Notes: generated by a model not told the origin, from the letters alone. 64,000 nt of DNA from JBMNCR01 sp049366695 (GCA_049366695.1 JBMNCR010000089.1:1-64000), one strand, 5' to 3'. Counted from the first letter of the stretch, positions 10,081 through 19,786 are shown. Numbers and translations: made by a program.

Positions 10081-10429
10081 GTGGATACAAATCAAGATTT
10101 TTTTTATTCTGTACAGTTTTATGTATAGAATTAGTTTTATTCTAATTCTTGGATTTGTTAAACATTTATATTGCATATGTGTACAATTGTTTTGACTACT
10201 GACAGGGTTATAGGGATGAGTAACTAGAAATTATATTAATAGTAAAGTATATATTTTTTAGGGAACTTATGCATATAATATGTTATTATATAATACAATG
10301 AAAAAAATTACATGATAAGAATTGGGAAGTCGAAATTTTAACATTTCAAGTCTTAGTGAGAGAAATTACATATTATTGAATGGGAAAAAGCAGTATTACA
10401 CATCTTTTATTGATTAAAAGGAGAGGGAA
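10081..10429. other. Intergenic region
   Basis: This is about 350 bp of AT-rich sequence. An imperfect hairpin at about 10124-10150 (AGAATTAG...CTAATTCT) may terminate the upstream gene. No small peptide gene resembling AgrD was found here. Confidence 0.35.
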
Positions 10430-11761
10430 TTGTTGAATATAGTGAGGGACGTTGTAAACTTGCTTGTATATTTTATTGAAGTGGCTATTCTATTGAAATA
10501 TTTAATGGTAATACTTCCATTTAAACATACACAAAAGCATAAATATTTATTAGTTTTTTTACTTGGTTTATTAGGTAGTGTATTTAAAATATTTCTACAA
10601 AATCAAGTATTAGATACGGCAATTTTTTATATTATTATTTTTATTGTAATTAATCTTTTTTTTGACGGTGTTGTGTATAAAAAAATTATTGCATTTGGTA
10701 GTTTTTTGTTAGTTAATATTGCTATAGAAAATGTAATTGTTATTATGTTTTTTAATATTTTTGACGTTTCAATTTCTCAAATACTCGGAGAACCAAGATA
10801 TAATATATTAGCGATATTTTTATCAAAGCTTATACTGTACATTTGGGTAAGTTATTATAGTTTGAAGAATAATAATAATAAGTATCATAGCATTATAATA
10901 TCAGATAAGAAACTAATTATTGAAATAACTTCATTATTTTTATTGGCGGTCTTTGTATTAATATTGTTATTGAGTATTTATATTGAATTTGAATTAGATC
11001 AAAGTGATATATTTATCAATTGGCATGTTATATTTATTTGTTTTTCAGGTGTGTGTGTTTTATGTGTTAATATATATAATAGTATAATGAAAGTGTATAA
11101 CAAACAAATGGAATTGAATCTTATAATTCAGAAAAAGCAAATTGAGTATAAGAATAATGTAGAAATAAATATTACAATAGAAAGTATCAGAGCAATAAAA
11201 CATGATATGGCTAACCACTTGTCTGTAATAAGTGGGTATATTAAATGTGAACACTCAGATGATGCTTTGGATTACATTAAGAATTTATCACAACCACTTC
11301 AAGCAATAGATGAGTTATTAGCTATTAATCATCCTGTGGTTTCATCTATTCTTTGTTCTAAAACTATGCTTGCACGAAAAAGAAATATTGAGATAAAGAT
11401 AAAAAATGAATTAGTATCGGATATAAAGGTTAATGACATAGATTTAACAATATTGTTAGGCAATGTACTAGATAATGCAATTGAGGCGTGTATGAATGTG
11501 AATGATAAAGAAAAGTTAATTAAGGTTCATATACTAACGAATAAAGACAATTTTATACTAGAGTGCACTAATACAATGAATTCTAATTATATTAAGATTG
11601 AAGAGGATAAATTTATTACCTCTAAAGGTGATAAAATAAATCACGGAATAGGGTTAAAGAATATTCAATCCATTGTAAAGAAACATTTTGGAGATGTGAA
11701 TATAAAAATCGAGGATAACATGTTTAAAATTGAAACAATTCTTAAAAATAAAAGTATTTAA
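10430..11761 (+). CDS. AgrC-like sensor histidine kinase (GHKL ATPase)
   Basis: The product is 443 residues. Six or so transmembrane helices fill residues 1-210, then a short coiled coil, then a kinase core. The phosphoacceptor box reads IKHDMANHLSVISGYI, the N box NVLDNAIEAC and the G box HGIGLKNI. These are hallmarks of the AgrC/ComD/CitA-like HPK10 group that senses peptides or small ligands. No cognate LytTR response regulator, AgrB or AgrD is adjacent, so it appears to be an orphan. Start TTG at 10430 follows AAAGGAGAGGG. Confidence 0.85.
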   Translation: MLNIVRDVVNLLVYFIEVAILLKYLMVILPFKHTQKHKYLLVFLLGLLGSVFKIFLQNQVLDTAIFYIIIFIVINLFFDGVVYKKIIAFGSFLLVNIAIENVIVIMFFNIFDVSISQILGEPRYNILAIFLSKLILYIWVSYYSLKNNNNKYHSIIISDKKLIIEITSLFLLAVFVLILLLSIYIEFELDQSDIFINWHVIFICFSGVCVLCVNIYNSIMKVYNKQMELNLIIQKKQIEYKNNVEINITIESIRAIKHDMANHLSVISGYIKCEHSDDALDYIKNLSQPLQAIDELLAINHPVVSSILCSKTMLARKRNIEIKIKNELVSDIKVNDIDLTILLGNVLDNAIEACMNVNDKEKLIKVHILTNKDNFILECTNTMNSNYIKIEEDKFITSKGDKINHGIGLKNIQSIVKKHFGDVNIKIEDNMFKIETILKNKSI

Positions 11762-11928
11762 GTATAACTATATTTTTAATAATTACAATGTCTATATAAG
11801 GTAATCAAATATAATATATTATTCAGTGGCAATCGTATTTATGCGATATAGCTGCTTTTTATATTTAATAGTACTTTATGTTGTGCAAAAAAACCTTCAT
11901 ATATCTATAATCGTAATAATTGTATATG

Positions 11929-13476
11929 TTATAAATATTTCATTATATCCAAAACCTTTGAGGATAAGCATATATGAAAAAGTGTTTCGCTATTTAAAAA
12001 ATCAATGTTGCTTAATTCTTCGATACGTTTTATTCTATACTTAACAGTGTTGTAGTGTATATGCAAAGCCTTTGATACAAGGGTAATATTTTGATTATGA
12101 TTGATATAAGTTATTAAAGTTTTAAGAAAATCTGTCCCTTTTTTTTCATCAATTTTTTTTAATGTTACTACAGCAGGATGTATCAGGCTTTTTATATTTG
12201 TTTCTCCGTGAAAATGAAGAATCATATGAGGAATTATATAGTCATCGTATTTTAATATCAGTTGCTGGTTTTGCAACAATCCTCCTAAATACAAACTGCT
12301 AATGGATTGCTTATAGTATTCGGATAATTCGTGTAGATTATAAAAAACCTGACTAATACCAGCAATACAATTATTTTTAATTAGTAAATCTTCTAATAAA
12401 GATAATGTATTTTCTGAAAGCCCTTTTGTCATGCAATCTAAGAGAATGACAATATGACCATTGTATATCAAAATTGTTTGTCGATTAAAATAACTTTGGA
12501 AGATGCGTTTTAGATAATATAACCTGTCATTTGTATTGGGACGGTTTTCGATTTGTATGGTAATTACAAAAAGATTCTCATATAATTTAAGACCAAATAA
12601 ATGTTTGCGCTCTTCTATAGCATCATGATCATAAATTTTTTGGTTAAGCAACGCTATAAGGAAGGAATCAATCAAGTTATTAGATAATGGATTTGTTATG
12701 TTAGGGTCTTTCATGGTTATAGCCAAAAAATTGCAGAGCATATTTAATATTTGTTCATCGCTACTGGTAATAGGTTTATTGAATTCTAATAATTTCAAGT
12801 ATGACATAGGTTTTTTTTCATGAGCTACACGACCTACTAGTTGTCGATGATTTAATAATTTATTGTTCCAAAAAATATTAGAATTACTACTAAATTCAGA
12901 TTTATAGTCGTTCATGTCAGGAACCATAACCGAATGAACGTATTCTTCAGTTACATAACCTTTAGAAAGGGTCCACTCCCATAAGGGTTCATCTTTAATC
13001 GTGTCACCCCCGGATTGAGCTACAAAACATAGCGAGAGGTCTACTAGCAAAAGGGGGTTTTTCAACATTTGAAATCCTAAATCTAATATTTGTTGAGTCG
13101 TACTGCCACGTTGACACGCTTGTAATATCTTTATAGTACACTCACCTAATCTTTGTTGGTCGATAAATAAATTATGAATTCTTTCTGATATGGAATCTAG
13201 ATTGCAATCTTTGTTTAATAAGATAAAATTAGTATCACTTTCTTTTAATTCTAATTCTATAAGATTAGAATCCTCTAATAGAATCAAATTTGTTTTTATA
13301 GAAGAAGGTACATTGTATAGGTTGGAGGTTTTTCCAATGTACAAACAATTTGACTGAAACTCAGTTTGATTTTCTGTGATATATTTACAATATGTGATTT
13401 CAAGGGGTTCTGTGATATATAGTTTTGGCTTGTACTCTTGTATAGTTGTTACTATCTGTGATATTTGTAAGGACAT
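11929..13476 (-). CDS. PucR/CdaR-family transcriptional regulator
   Basis: The product is 515 residues. The N-terminal half matches the PucR sensory layout and a GGDEF-like central region lies at about 285-400. The C-terminal helix-turn-helix (about 455-505, ALHIHYNTVKYRIKRIEEL) is the HTH_30 type. The family usually activates nearby catabolic genes in response to a small molecule. It is transcribed away from the FMN-binding lipoprotein and flavoprotein pair across a 315-bp gap, the usual arrangement for a local activator, so that pair is its likely target. The start at 13476 has AAAGGAG. It is one of three such regulators in the window. Confidence 0.87.
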   Translation of the reverse strand: MSLQISQIVTTIQEYKPKLYITEPLEITYCKYITENQTEFQSNCLYIGKTSNLYNVPSSIKTNLILLEDSNLIELELKESDTNFILLNKDCNLDSISERIHNLFIDQQRLGECTIKILQACQRGSTTQQILDLGFQMLKNPLLLVDLSLCFVAQSGGDTIKDEPLWEWTLSKGYVTEEYVHSVMVPDMNDYKSEFSSNSNIFWNNKLLNHRQLVGRVAHEKKPMSYLKLLEFNKPITSSDEQILNMLCNFLAITMKDPNITNPLSNNLIDSFLIALLNQKIYDHDAIEERKHLFGLKLYENLFVITIQIENRPNTNDRLYYLKRIFQSYFNRQTILIYNGHIVILLDCMTKGLSENTLSLLEDLLIKNNCIAGISQVFYNLHELSEYYKQSISSLYLGGLLQNQQLILKYDDYIIPHMILHFHGETNIKSLIHPAVVTLKKIDEKKGTDFLKTLITYINHNQNITLVSKALHIHYNTVKYRIKRIEELSNIDFLNSETLFHICLSSKVLDIMKYL

Positions 13477-13791
13477 AAATAAACTCCTTTCATTGGTAAG
13501 TGTAATATTATTATATTATATCAAGAAGTTATCTTTATCTAAACTATTTTATAAGAAAAGAGTTTGTTAATAATCGATAAAAAATAATGAAGAAGTTGTT
13601 AAAAAGTTCTAAATCTCCATTGTGAGTTTAATATTATAATAGCTGCTAAAATCTCAATTTTCGCCAAAGACACAGGGTCTTTATTATGCTAAAATGATTT
13701 CATTCGTTAGTTTTGAAACGTAAAATACAATTTATGAAATTGTTAATTTTGTATGTATTATATTTGTATTTTTTACGAAAGGAGGAAAAAA
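13477..13791. promoter_or_regulatory. Divergent control region between PucR regulator and flavolipoprotein operon
   Basis: This is about 315 bp with no gene. A small inverted repeat AAAGAC-ACAGG-GTCTTT (13666-13682) is a candidate operator. Assignment to the PucR protein is inference from the divergent layout. Confidence 0.35.
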
Positions 13792-14139
13792 GTGAAAAGA
13801 AGAATTATATACATAACTTTGATATTAGTTACTCTTACTTTCATTTTTTTAGGCTGTGGAGCCAAGGGAAAATGGAATGAAGGAGAATATCAAGGTGTAT
13901 CTGAGGGTATGCATGGAGAAATGAGTGTTAAAGTAATCATAAGTGATGGTAAAATTTCAAATATTGAAGTTATTTCTCAGAATGAAACTGCTGGAGTTGG
14001 GGATGTAGCTATTGATAAGATACCACTAGAAATTATTAATGCTCAAAGTACAGAAGTTGAGGCTATTAGCGGAGCTTCTGAAAGTTCTAAAGCTATTATA
14101 TCTGCGGTAAATGATGCATTGCAAAAAGCAGCTAAATAA
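13792..14139 (+). CDS. FMN-binding domain lipoprotein, flavinylation target
   Basis: The product is 115 residues. A signal peptide with lipobox (FLGC, Cys21) would anchor it on the outer face of the membrane. The rest is an FMN-binding (NqrC/RnfG-like) domain. The covalent attachment motif, usually SGAT in a D..SGATxTS context, reads SGASESS (residues 93-99), so Ser96 would replace the usual Thr as the ApbE target. It lies 19 bp upstream of a flavoprotein lipoprotein and probably feeds electrons to it, as in extracellular flavin reductase systems. Start GTG at 13792 follows AAAGGAGG. Confidence 0.87.
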   Translation: MKRRIIYITLILVTLTFIFLGCGAKGKWNEGEYQGVSEGMHGEMSVKVIISDGKISNIEVISQNETAGVGDVAIDKIPLEIINAQSTEVEAISGASESSKAIISAVNDALQKAAK

Positions 14140-14158
14140 AAAAAAGGGGTGGTAATAC

Positions 14159-15601
14159 ATGATAAATATAAAAAATAAAAAAAATATTAGCATATTCATT
14201 GCAATAGTTTTAATTGTTGCACTGTTATCTGGATGTACTAATAGTGCGGCGGTTACTGGAGAAGTAAAAGAATATGATGTAGTTGTAGTTGGGGCAGGTG
14301 CTGCTGGACTAGCAGCAGCAGTAGAGGCAGCTAATGGAGGAGCAAAAGTAGCAGTTATTGAGAAAATGCCTATGGTAGGAGGAAGTACGATTTTATCTGC
14401 AGGTATTGTCTATGGAACTGGTTTTGAAATGCAACAGGAAGCTGGGGTTGAAGACAGTGTAGATGAACTTGTAAAATACTGGAGCGATAGAGCAGAGGGG
14501 AATAACGATGAAGCTTTATTAAAAGTAATTGCTGAAAAATCAGGAGATACTATTGATTGGCTAGTAAAAGATATTGGAGTAGAATTCATAGGTCCTATGC
14601 CAGCTGGTACTAGCCCAGCATTAAGAGGTGTTATGTCAACAGAGGGTGGAAATGGAATTATTAGTCCTTTAAAAACTTATGCTGAAGGTAAAGGTGTTGA
14701 GTTTTTTATGGAAACATCAGCCAATGAATTAATTACTGATGATAGTGGTGAAGTTGTGGGAACGATGGCAACTGATAAAGATAATAATAAAATTACATTT
14801 AATTCAAAAGCTGTTATTCTTGCAACTGGTGGATTCGATAGAAATCCAGAATTAATGAGCCAATATGCTTCAGAAGTTGATGGTGAAGATACATTTGTTG
14901 GTATGGGTAATACTGGTGATGGTATCATCATGGCGCAAAAAGTAAATGCTGAAGTAGTAGGAAATGGCAGTGTAATAGGGTTTAGGGCTGTTGAAGGTGA
15001 AAACAATCTAGAATCTGAGATTTGTGGGTTAATGTGGAGTCCATTATTGATGGTGAATAAAGAAGGAAAAAGATTTGTTAATGAGGCATTTGATTATCCT
15101 ATCATTCATAAGGAACTCATAAAACAGACAGACAAAAGAGCTTTGCTAATATTTGATGGAAATACATATAATCCATTATTAGATGAAGCCATAGAAAAGG
15201 AAGAGGCTTATGTAGCTGATTCTCTTGAAGAATTAGCTGATATATCAGGTATAGATAAAGAAGCATTTTTAACAACTGTAGAAGAATACAATCAAATGAT
15301 AGATAACGGCGAAGATACTGCATATAATAAAGATCTTTCTCAACAAACAAAGATAGAAAAACCAAAATATTATGGTGTTAAAATTGTAGCTGCATCTATT
15401 GGGGTTATGACAGGTTTAAAAATTGATACAGATGCACATGTTATTGATAAAAATGGTGAAATAATACCAAACTTATATGCAGCTGGAGAAGTTGCTAATG
15501 GGGATTTCTATTATAAAGAATATCCTGCCAGTGGAACATCAATTCAAATGAGTTTATCATTCGGTAGAATTGCAGGAACAAATGCAGCAGCTTCTAAATA
15601 A
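14159..15601 (+). CDS. Secreted FAD-dependent reductase of the fumarate/urocanate reductase family (lipoprotein)
   Basis: The product is 480 residues. The signal peptide and lipobox (LSGC, Cys26) are followed by an FAD Rossmann motif VVGAGAAGLAA (about 43-54) and the C-terminal PNLYAAGEV and FGRIAGTNAA segments of the fumarate reductase/succinate dehydrogenase flavoprotein family. The substrate-pocket HHTMGG stretch of fumarate and urocanate reductases is replaced by a sequence around AASIGVMTG, and the GANRLGGNA loop by one ending PASGTSIQ. The substrate is therefore probably another unsaturated acid or electron acceptor. It pairs with the upstream FMN lipoprotein. A terminator follows. Confidence 0.85.
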   Translation: MINIKNKKNISIFIAIVLIVALLSGCTNSAAVTGEVKEYDVVVVGAGAAGLAAAVEAANGGAKVAVIEKMPMVGGSTILSAGIVYGTGFEMQQEAGVEDSVDELVKYWSDRAEGNNDEALLKVIAEKSGDTIDWLVKDIGVEFIGPMPAGTSPALRGVMSTEGGNGIISPLKTYAEGKGVEFFMETSANELITDDSGEVVGTMATDKDNNKITFNSKAVILATGGFDRNPELMSQYASEVDGEDTFVGMGNTGDGIIMAQKVNAEVVGNGSVIGFRAVEGENNLESEICGLMWSPLLMVNKEGKRFVNEAFDYPIIHKELIKQTDKRALLIFDGNTYNPLLDEAIEKEEAYVADSLEELADISGIDKEAFLTTVEEYNQMIDNGEDTAYNKDLSQQTKIEKPKYYGVKIVAASIGVMTGLKIDTDAHVIDKNGEIIPNLYAAGEVANGDFYYKEYPASGTSIQMSLSFGRIAGTNAAASK

Positions 15602-15630
15602 TAATAGTTAATATACTTATTAATAAAGGA

Positions 15631-15656
15631 GGGGTTCCATATGAGTGGAGCCCCCC
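15631..15656 (+). terminator. Rho-independent terminator of the flavolipoprotein operon
   Basis: The stem GGGGTTCCA/TGGAGCCCC (9 pairs, one G-U) has a 6-nt loop and is followed by TGTTTTTT. It lies 30 bp after the flavoprotein stop. Confidence 0.8.
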
Positions 15657-15855
15657 TGTTTTTTGGTAAGCATTTCCTAATTATGTCTTTGCTTTATCAA
15701 TTATTTCATCTGAGAAACATTTGCAACATTATTTTTATTAATCTATGATGGAATGCGGAATATTCCTTTTAATAACAATATTATCTGTGTAATATAGTTA
15801 TTAAAGTATAATCTATAACAATGCAAGTAGATGAATTATGGTAGGATACTGTGGA

Positions 15856-17124
15856 CTATCTATTTGCCAAATACTTTCGCTTAAATTTTTTAATTTTTAT
15901 CAAATTATTATCAGCGTATTTATAAATATCAATTAAAGATAAAGAGGTATCTGTTCCAGTAAAAAATCCGAAAGATAGTTTAAGGACACCTATTTTACTT
16001 TTGGTATATTGATTGTCTAAGTAAGAAGTTATATTTTTAGCTATTGTTTTGGCAGTTTCTTTGTCAGTATTAAATAAAATTGCAATAAACTCATCTCCTC
16101 CAATACGTGCTAAAATGTCTTCTTTTCTGAAAATATTTTTTAAGAGATTTCCACAGGATTTAATCATTTGATCACCAGCATGATGGCCAAAGGTATCATT
16201 AATGTATTTTAATCCATCAATATCTAATGAAAAAATTGTGATAGGGAAACAATGATTGTTTTCAGATCGATGAATCACATCTTCAAAGTATGCTCGGTTA
16301 TAGAGTCCAGTAACGGGATCATTAAAACTTAAGAATTTAAGTTTTTCCTCATAATTTTTTTGTTCTTGAATGTTGCGAGCAATTCCAATAATAATAGGTT
16401 TGTTATATTCATCTTTTGATAAAGTGAAATTTCCAGCAAACCAATGAAGTTTTTTTTCATTATCATAAACACGAAATTCAGATATCATATGCTCTTTATT
16501 TCCATTAAAAAGCTGATCAAATGTATTCTTTACACTTAGCAAATCGTCCTCTTGAAGAAAATCAAAATAGCTTTTTCCAATAAAAAAATTCATGTCTACA
16601 CCATACAAATTTTTAACATTAGGAGAAAAATAGGTAATTATATATTCGGTATTAACGGTGAATAGTAAATCGTGGGCATTTTCTACAAAGTTTTTAAATT
16701 TGGCTTCACTTTCTCTTAAGGCTCTTTCAATTTGATACCGCTCTGTAATATCTGTACAAAGGCATAAAGCAATGTTTTCTCCATTAATCGTGGTGACATC
16801 TGAAGAGAGAAAAACATTAATCAATGTACCGTCTTTACAACGATGTAATGTTTCTATAGTAGTATTTAAATGATTGGATACATCAATGCTATTTTCTACA
16901 TCTTTTTTTGAGAGCTTGGCATCCCAATCCCATATGTGAAGTTGTAAAACTTCATCTTTGGTATAGCCAAGCATTTTTGCAAATTGTGCATTTGCATCTA
17001 TAGCACGATAGTTTTTGTTAATTACTACAAATCCAAATTTAGATTTTTCAAGGAATTGATGCAGAGTAGAGAAGTCTTTATTAATGTTTTTATTGGCAAA
17101 AAAAACATTGTAGTTTGTATCCAT
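15856..17124 (-). CDS. PAS-PAS-GGDEF diguanylate cyclase
   Basis: The product is 422 residues, soluble. Two PAS domains (about 20-130 and 135-255) precede a GGDEF domain (about 260-420). The active-site motif is intact as GGDEF inside ARIGGDEFIAI (about 338-348), so cyclic-di-GMP synthesis is expected. An FDPVTGLYNR start of the domain and an NDTFGHHAGD segment are typical. The PAS domains suggest intracellular sensing of redox, a flavin or a small ligand, but no cofactor residue can be named. Start ATG at 17124 follows GGAGGT. It stands alone. Confidence 0.9.
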   Translation of the reverse strand: MDTNYNVFFANKNINKDFSTLHQFLEKSKFGFVVINKNYRAIDANAQFAKMLGYTKDEVLQLHIWDWDAKLSKKDVENSIDVSNHLNTTIETLHRCKDGTLINVFLSSDVTTINGENIALCLCTDITERYQIERALRESEAKFKNFVENAHDLLFTVNTEYIITYFSPNVKNLYGVDMNFFIGKSYFDFLQEDDLLSVKNTFDQLFNGNKEHMISEFRVYDNEKKLHWFAGNFTLSKDEYNKPIIIGIARNIQEQKNYEEKLKFLSFNDPVTGLYNRAYFEDVIHRSENNHCFPITIFSLDIDGLKYINDTFGHHAGDQMIKSCGNLLKNIFRKEDILARIGGDEFIAILFNTDKETAKTIAKNITSYLDNQYTKSKIGVLKLSFGFFTGTDTSLSLIDIYKYADNNLIKIKKFKRKYLANR

Positions 17125-17407
17125 AATATTACCTCCAATATTGTCAAATATAAATTTTGAATGTTAATGTCCAATAGTATGAATATTGTATTGTATATTG
17201 ATTTTATAACAAAATGCCGATTAATACAATATTTTGTAGTTTTATTATACTTAACACATAAGTTTTATTTAATATTAGTTTTTGTTAGTACAAAATTCTT
17301 AATTAATAGTTTTTAATGTAATAATATGACAAAAAGTATTAATAATATTAAAATACTCTATGTGATCTATATCAATAATTTTGAAGTCATAGATTCATAG
17401 ATTTTTC

Positions 17408-17436
17408 TTGAAAATGTATAAGTGTTATGCTATAGT
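17408..17436 (+). promoter_or_regulatory. Sigma-A-type promoter of glnN leader
   Basis: TTGAAA (17408-17413), a 17-bp spacer and TATAGT (17431-17436). This predicts a transcript start near 17443, about 140 nt ahead of the glnN start codon, so the leader hairpins would be transcribed. Confidence 0.65.
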
Positions 17437-17442
17437 ACTACT

Positions 17443-17525
17443 ATAGTTAATAGGGCAAGGGTGCCTGTACTAAAAGCTTTTTGAACGCTAGAGTTCTTGA
17501 GGTTGTTTTAGTGCACTTTTTTTTT
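17443..17525 (+). promoter_or_regulatory. Transcription attenuator in glnN leader, possibly ANTAR-type
   Basis: A small hairpin at 17453-17466 (GGGC/GCCU) has a six-base loop AAGGGU with A at position 1 and G at 4, the ANTAR-target signature. It is followed at once by an intrinsic terminator: 17466-17475 pairs with 17506-17515 (10 pairs, one wobble), then nine or more T residues to 17525. An inner GAAC/GUUC hairpin with loop GCUAGA sits inside the terminator loop. That second loop does not fit the ANTAR consensus, so the regulator type is uncertain. The premature terminator itself is clear. Confidence 0.7.
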
Positions 17526-17584
17526 AAATGAAAAAATAAATTATAATATTCGAGCATTGCTCAATTAAAGGAGGAACAAATAAA

Positions 17585-19672
17585 ATGGGTAACGTATCAC
17601 AAATATTTGGTACAAATGTGTTTAGTGAAGCAGTTATGAAAGAAAGGCTTCCTAAAGATACTTTTAAGAAATTAAAAAGAACACTTGACTTAGGTGAGGA
17701 GTTAACACCTGATGTAGCCGAAGTTGTAGCAAGTACTATGAAAGACTGGGCGGTTGAAAAAGGTGCAACACACTACACTCACTGGTTCCAACCAATGACT
17801 GGTAAAACGGCTGAAAAACATGATTCTTTCATCGAGCCAACTGGCGACGGTAGAGTTATTATGGAATTCTCAGGCAAACAATTGATTCAAGGTGAGCCAG
17901 ATGCTTCTTCATTCCCTAATGGTGGATTGAGAGCAACATTTGAAGCAAGGGGTTATACAGCATGGGATGCTACATCACCTGCATTTGTAAAAGAGGGTAC
18001 TCTTTTCATCCCTACAGCTTTTTGTTCATACTCTGGTGAAGCATTAGACAAAAAAACACCTTTATTACGTTCTATGGAAGCAGTTTCGAAGCAGGCTGTT
18101 CGTATACTAAGACTATTTGGTGATGAAGAAACAAAAAAAGTTACTTCTACTGTTGGTCCTGAGCAAGAATACTTTATTGTAGATAAGAAGTTATATCAAC
18201 AAAGAAAAGATCTTATCTTTACAGGAAAAACTTTATTTGGTGCATTACCTCCAAAAGGTCAAGAGTTGGATGATCACTATTTTGGTTCTATTAAAGACAG
18301 AGTATCAGATTTTATGAAAGAGGTAGATGAAGAGCTTTGGAAATTAGGTATCTCATCAAAAACTAAGCATAATGAAGTAGCACCAGCACAGCACGAAATG
18401 GCGCCTATCTTCACAACTACTAATATTGCAACAGATCATAACCAATTGGTTATGGACACATTAGTAAAAGTTGCAAACAGACATGAATTAGCTTGTTTAT
18501 TGCATGAAAAACCATTTGCAGGTATTAATGGTTCAGGAAAGCATAATAACTGGTCATTAGGTACAAACAAAATGAACTTACTTGAACCTGGCGTAACTCC
18601 TCATGAAAATGCACAGTTCTTAACATTCTTAGTTGCAACTATAGCTGGAGTTGCGAAATATGCTCCGTTATTAAGATTATCTGCTGCATCTTCAGGAAAT
18701 GATCACCGTTTGGGTGCAAATGAAGCTCCGCCTGCGATTATTTCCATTTTCTTGGGTGAACAATTGACTGACATTATTAACCAAATTAAAGATGGTGCTC
18801 TAACATCATCAACAGCGCAAACTTATATGGATCTTGGAGTTCAAACATTGCCGAAATTTCCTAAAGATGTTACGGATCGAAATAGAACTTCACCATTTGC
18901 TTTTACTGGTAATAAGTTTGAGTTTAGAATGGTTGGTTCTACTATGTCAATTTCTGGACCAAATATTGTATTAAATACAATTGTTGCAGATGTATTAAGT
19001 GATATTGCTGATGAACTTGAAAAAGCAGATGATTTTAAAGCTGTTTTAAGTGAAGTGATTGAGAAATTAGTTAAAGAAAATTTTGATATTATTTTTGATG
19101 GTGATGGATACGATCCAAGTTGGGTTGTAGAAGCTGAAAAACGTGGTCTTCCAAACATTAAGACAACAGTTGAAGCTATAGAAACTTTCAGTAAGCCTGA
19201 ATACATTGAGGTGTTTGAAAAATTTGGTGTATTTACTAAAGGTGAAGTTCTTGCTCGTCAAGAAATCATGTTCGAAGAATATGCAAAAACTATTAACATT
19301 GAAGCATTGACAACTATTCAAATTGCGAAAAAAGAAATTCTTCCTGCTGCTTTAGAATATGCTAGCAATGTTGCGGAATGTGTTGCTAGTATCAAATCAG
19401 TTGTTACAGATGCTGATGTATCTGCTCAAAGCGAGATTGTTACTACAGTTAACAGTTTATATGCTGAGGCAAGTAAAGCATTAGTAGCATTGGAAGTATG
19501 CTTAGAAAAAGCTCAAGGAATTGAAGAAATTGGAGAGCAAGCAAGAGCTTATAAATTTGAAGTTTTTGAAGCAATGGAAACATTGCGCGAACCATGTGAT
19601 GCTCTAGAAGAAGTGGTTGCTGAAGATTTTTGGCCATTCCCAACATATGGTGATTTATTATTTAGAGTTTAG
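17585..19672 (+). CDS. glnN: Glutamine synthetase type III
   Basis: The product is 695 residues, the size of GSIII enzymes and far longer than GSI. It carries the GSIII N-terminal region (VFGxxVF-like start, THYTHWFQPMTG), the GPEQEYF metal/glutamate site (about 194-200), FAGINGSGKHNNWS (about 312-325) and an NDHRLGANEAPPAI substrate loop. It forms glutamine from glutamate, ammonia and ATP. It is monocistronic, with its own promoter, a leader attenuator and a strong terminator downstream, which suggests nitrogen-responsive antitermination. Start ATG at 17585 follows AAAGGAGG. Confidence 0.97.
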   Translation: MGNVSQIFGTNVFSEAVMKERLPKDTFKKLKRTLDLGEELTPDVAEVVASTMKDWAVEKGATHYTHWFQPMTGKTAEKHDSFIEPTGDGRVIMEFSGKQLIQGEPDASSFPNGGLRATFEARGYTAWDATSPAFVKEGTLFIPTAFCSYSGEALDKKTPLLRSMEAVSKQAVRILRLFGDEETKKVTSTVGPEQEYFIVDKKLYQQRKDLIFTGKTLFGALPPKGQELDDHYFGSIKDRVSDFMKEVDEELWKLGISSKTKHNEVAPAQHEMAPIFTTTNIATDHNQLVMDTLVKVANRHELACLLHEKPFAGINGSGKHNNWSLGTNKMNLLEPGVTPHENAQFLTFLVATIAGVAKYAPLLRLSAASSGNDHRLGANEAPPAIISIFLGEQLTDIINQIKDGALTSSTAQTYMDLGVQTLPKFPKDVTDRNRTSPFAFTGNKFEFRMVGSTMSISGPNIVLNTIVADVLSDIADELEKADDFKAVLSEVIEKLVKENFDIIFDGDGYDPSWVVEAEKRGLPNIKTTVEAIETFSKPEYIEVFEKFGVFTKGEVLARQEIMFEEYAKTINIEALTTIQIAKKEILPAALEYASNVAECVASIKSVVTDADVSAQSEIVTTVNSLYAEASKALVALEVCLEKAQGIEEIGEQARAYKFEVFEAMETLREPCDALEEVVAEDFWPFPTYGDLLFRV

Positions 19673-19745
19673 TAAAACACTGTTAATAAATACCATAGTT
19701 ATTTTATATACATAAAAAAAGTATAATAGAAAACTTAAATAAAAT

Positions 19746-19786
19746 AAGAGTTTGAAGCTATTGTGTTATAGTATCTTCAAGCTCTT
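19746..19786 (+). terminator. Rho-independent terminator of glnN
   Basis: A 12-bp stem AAGAGTTTGAAG/CTTCAAGCTCTT (one G-U) is followed by TT and AT-rich sequence. It is also positioned to stop the convergent leftward gene that ends at 19890. Confidence 0.8.

Noticed and set aside
11826..12044. 72-codon hydrophobic frame after the AgrC-like kinase, considered as an AgrD-like or small membrane peptide
   Set aside because: There is no ribosome site, half of it overlaps the PucR gene on the other strand, and it has no AgrD-type Cys-acidic tail arrangement.
17443..17525. Firm assignment of the glnN leader as a dual-hairpin ANTAR target
   Set aside because: Only the first hexaloop fits A1/G4. The second loop is GCUAGA, so only the attenuator is asserted.
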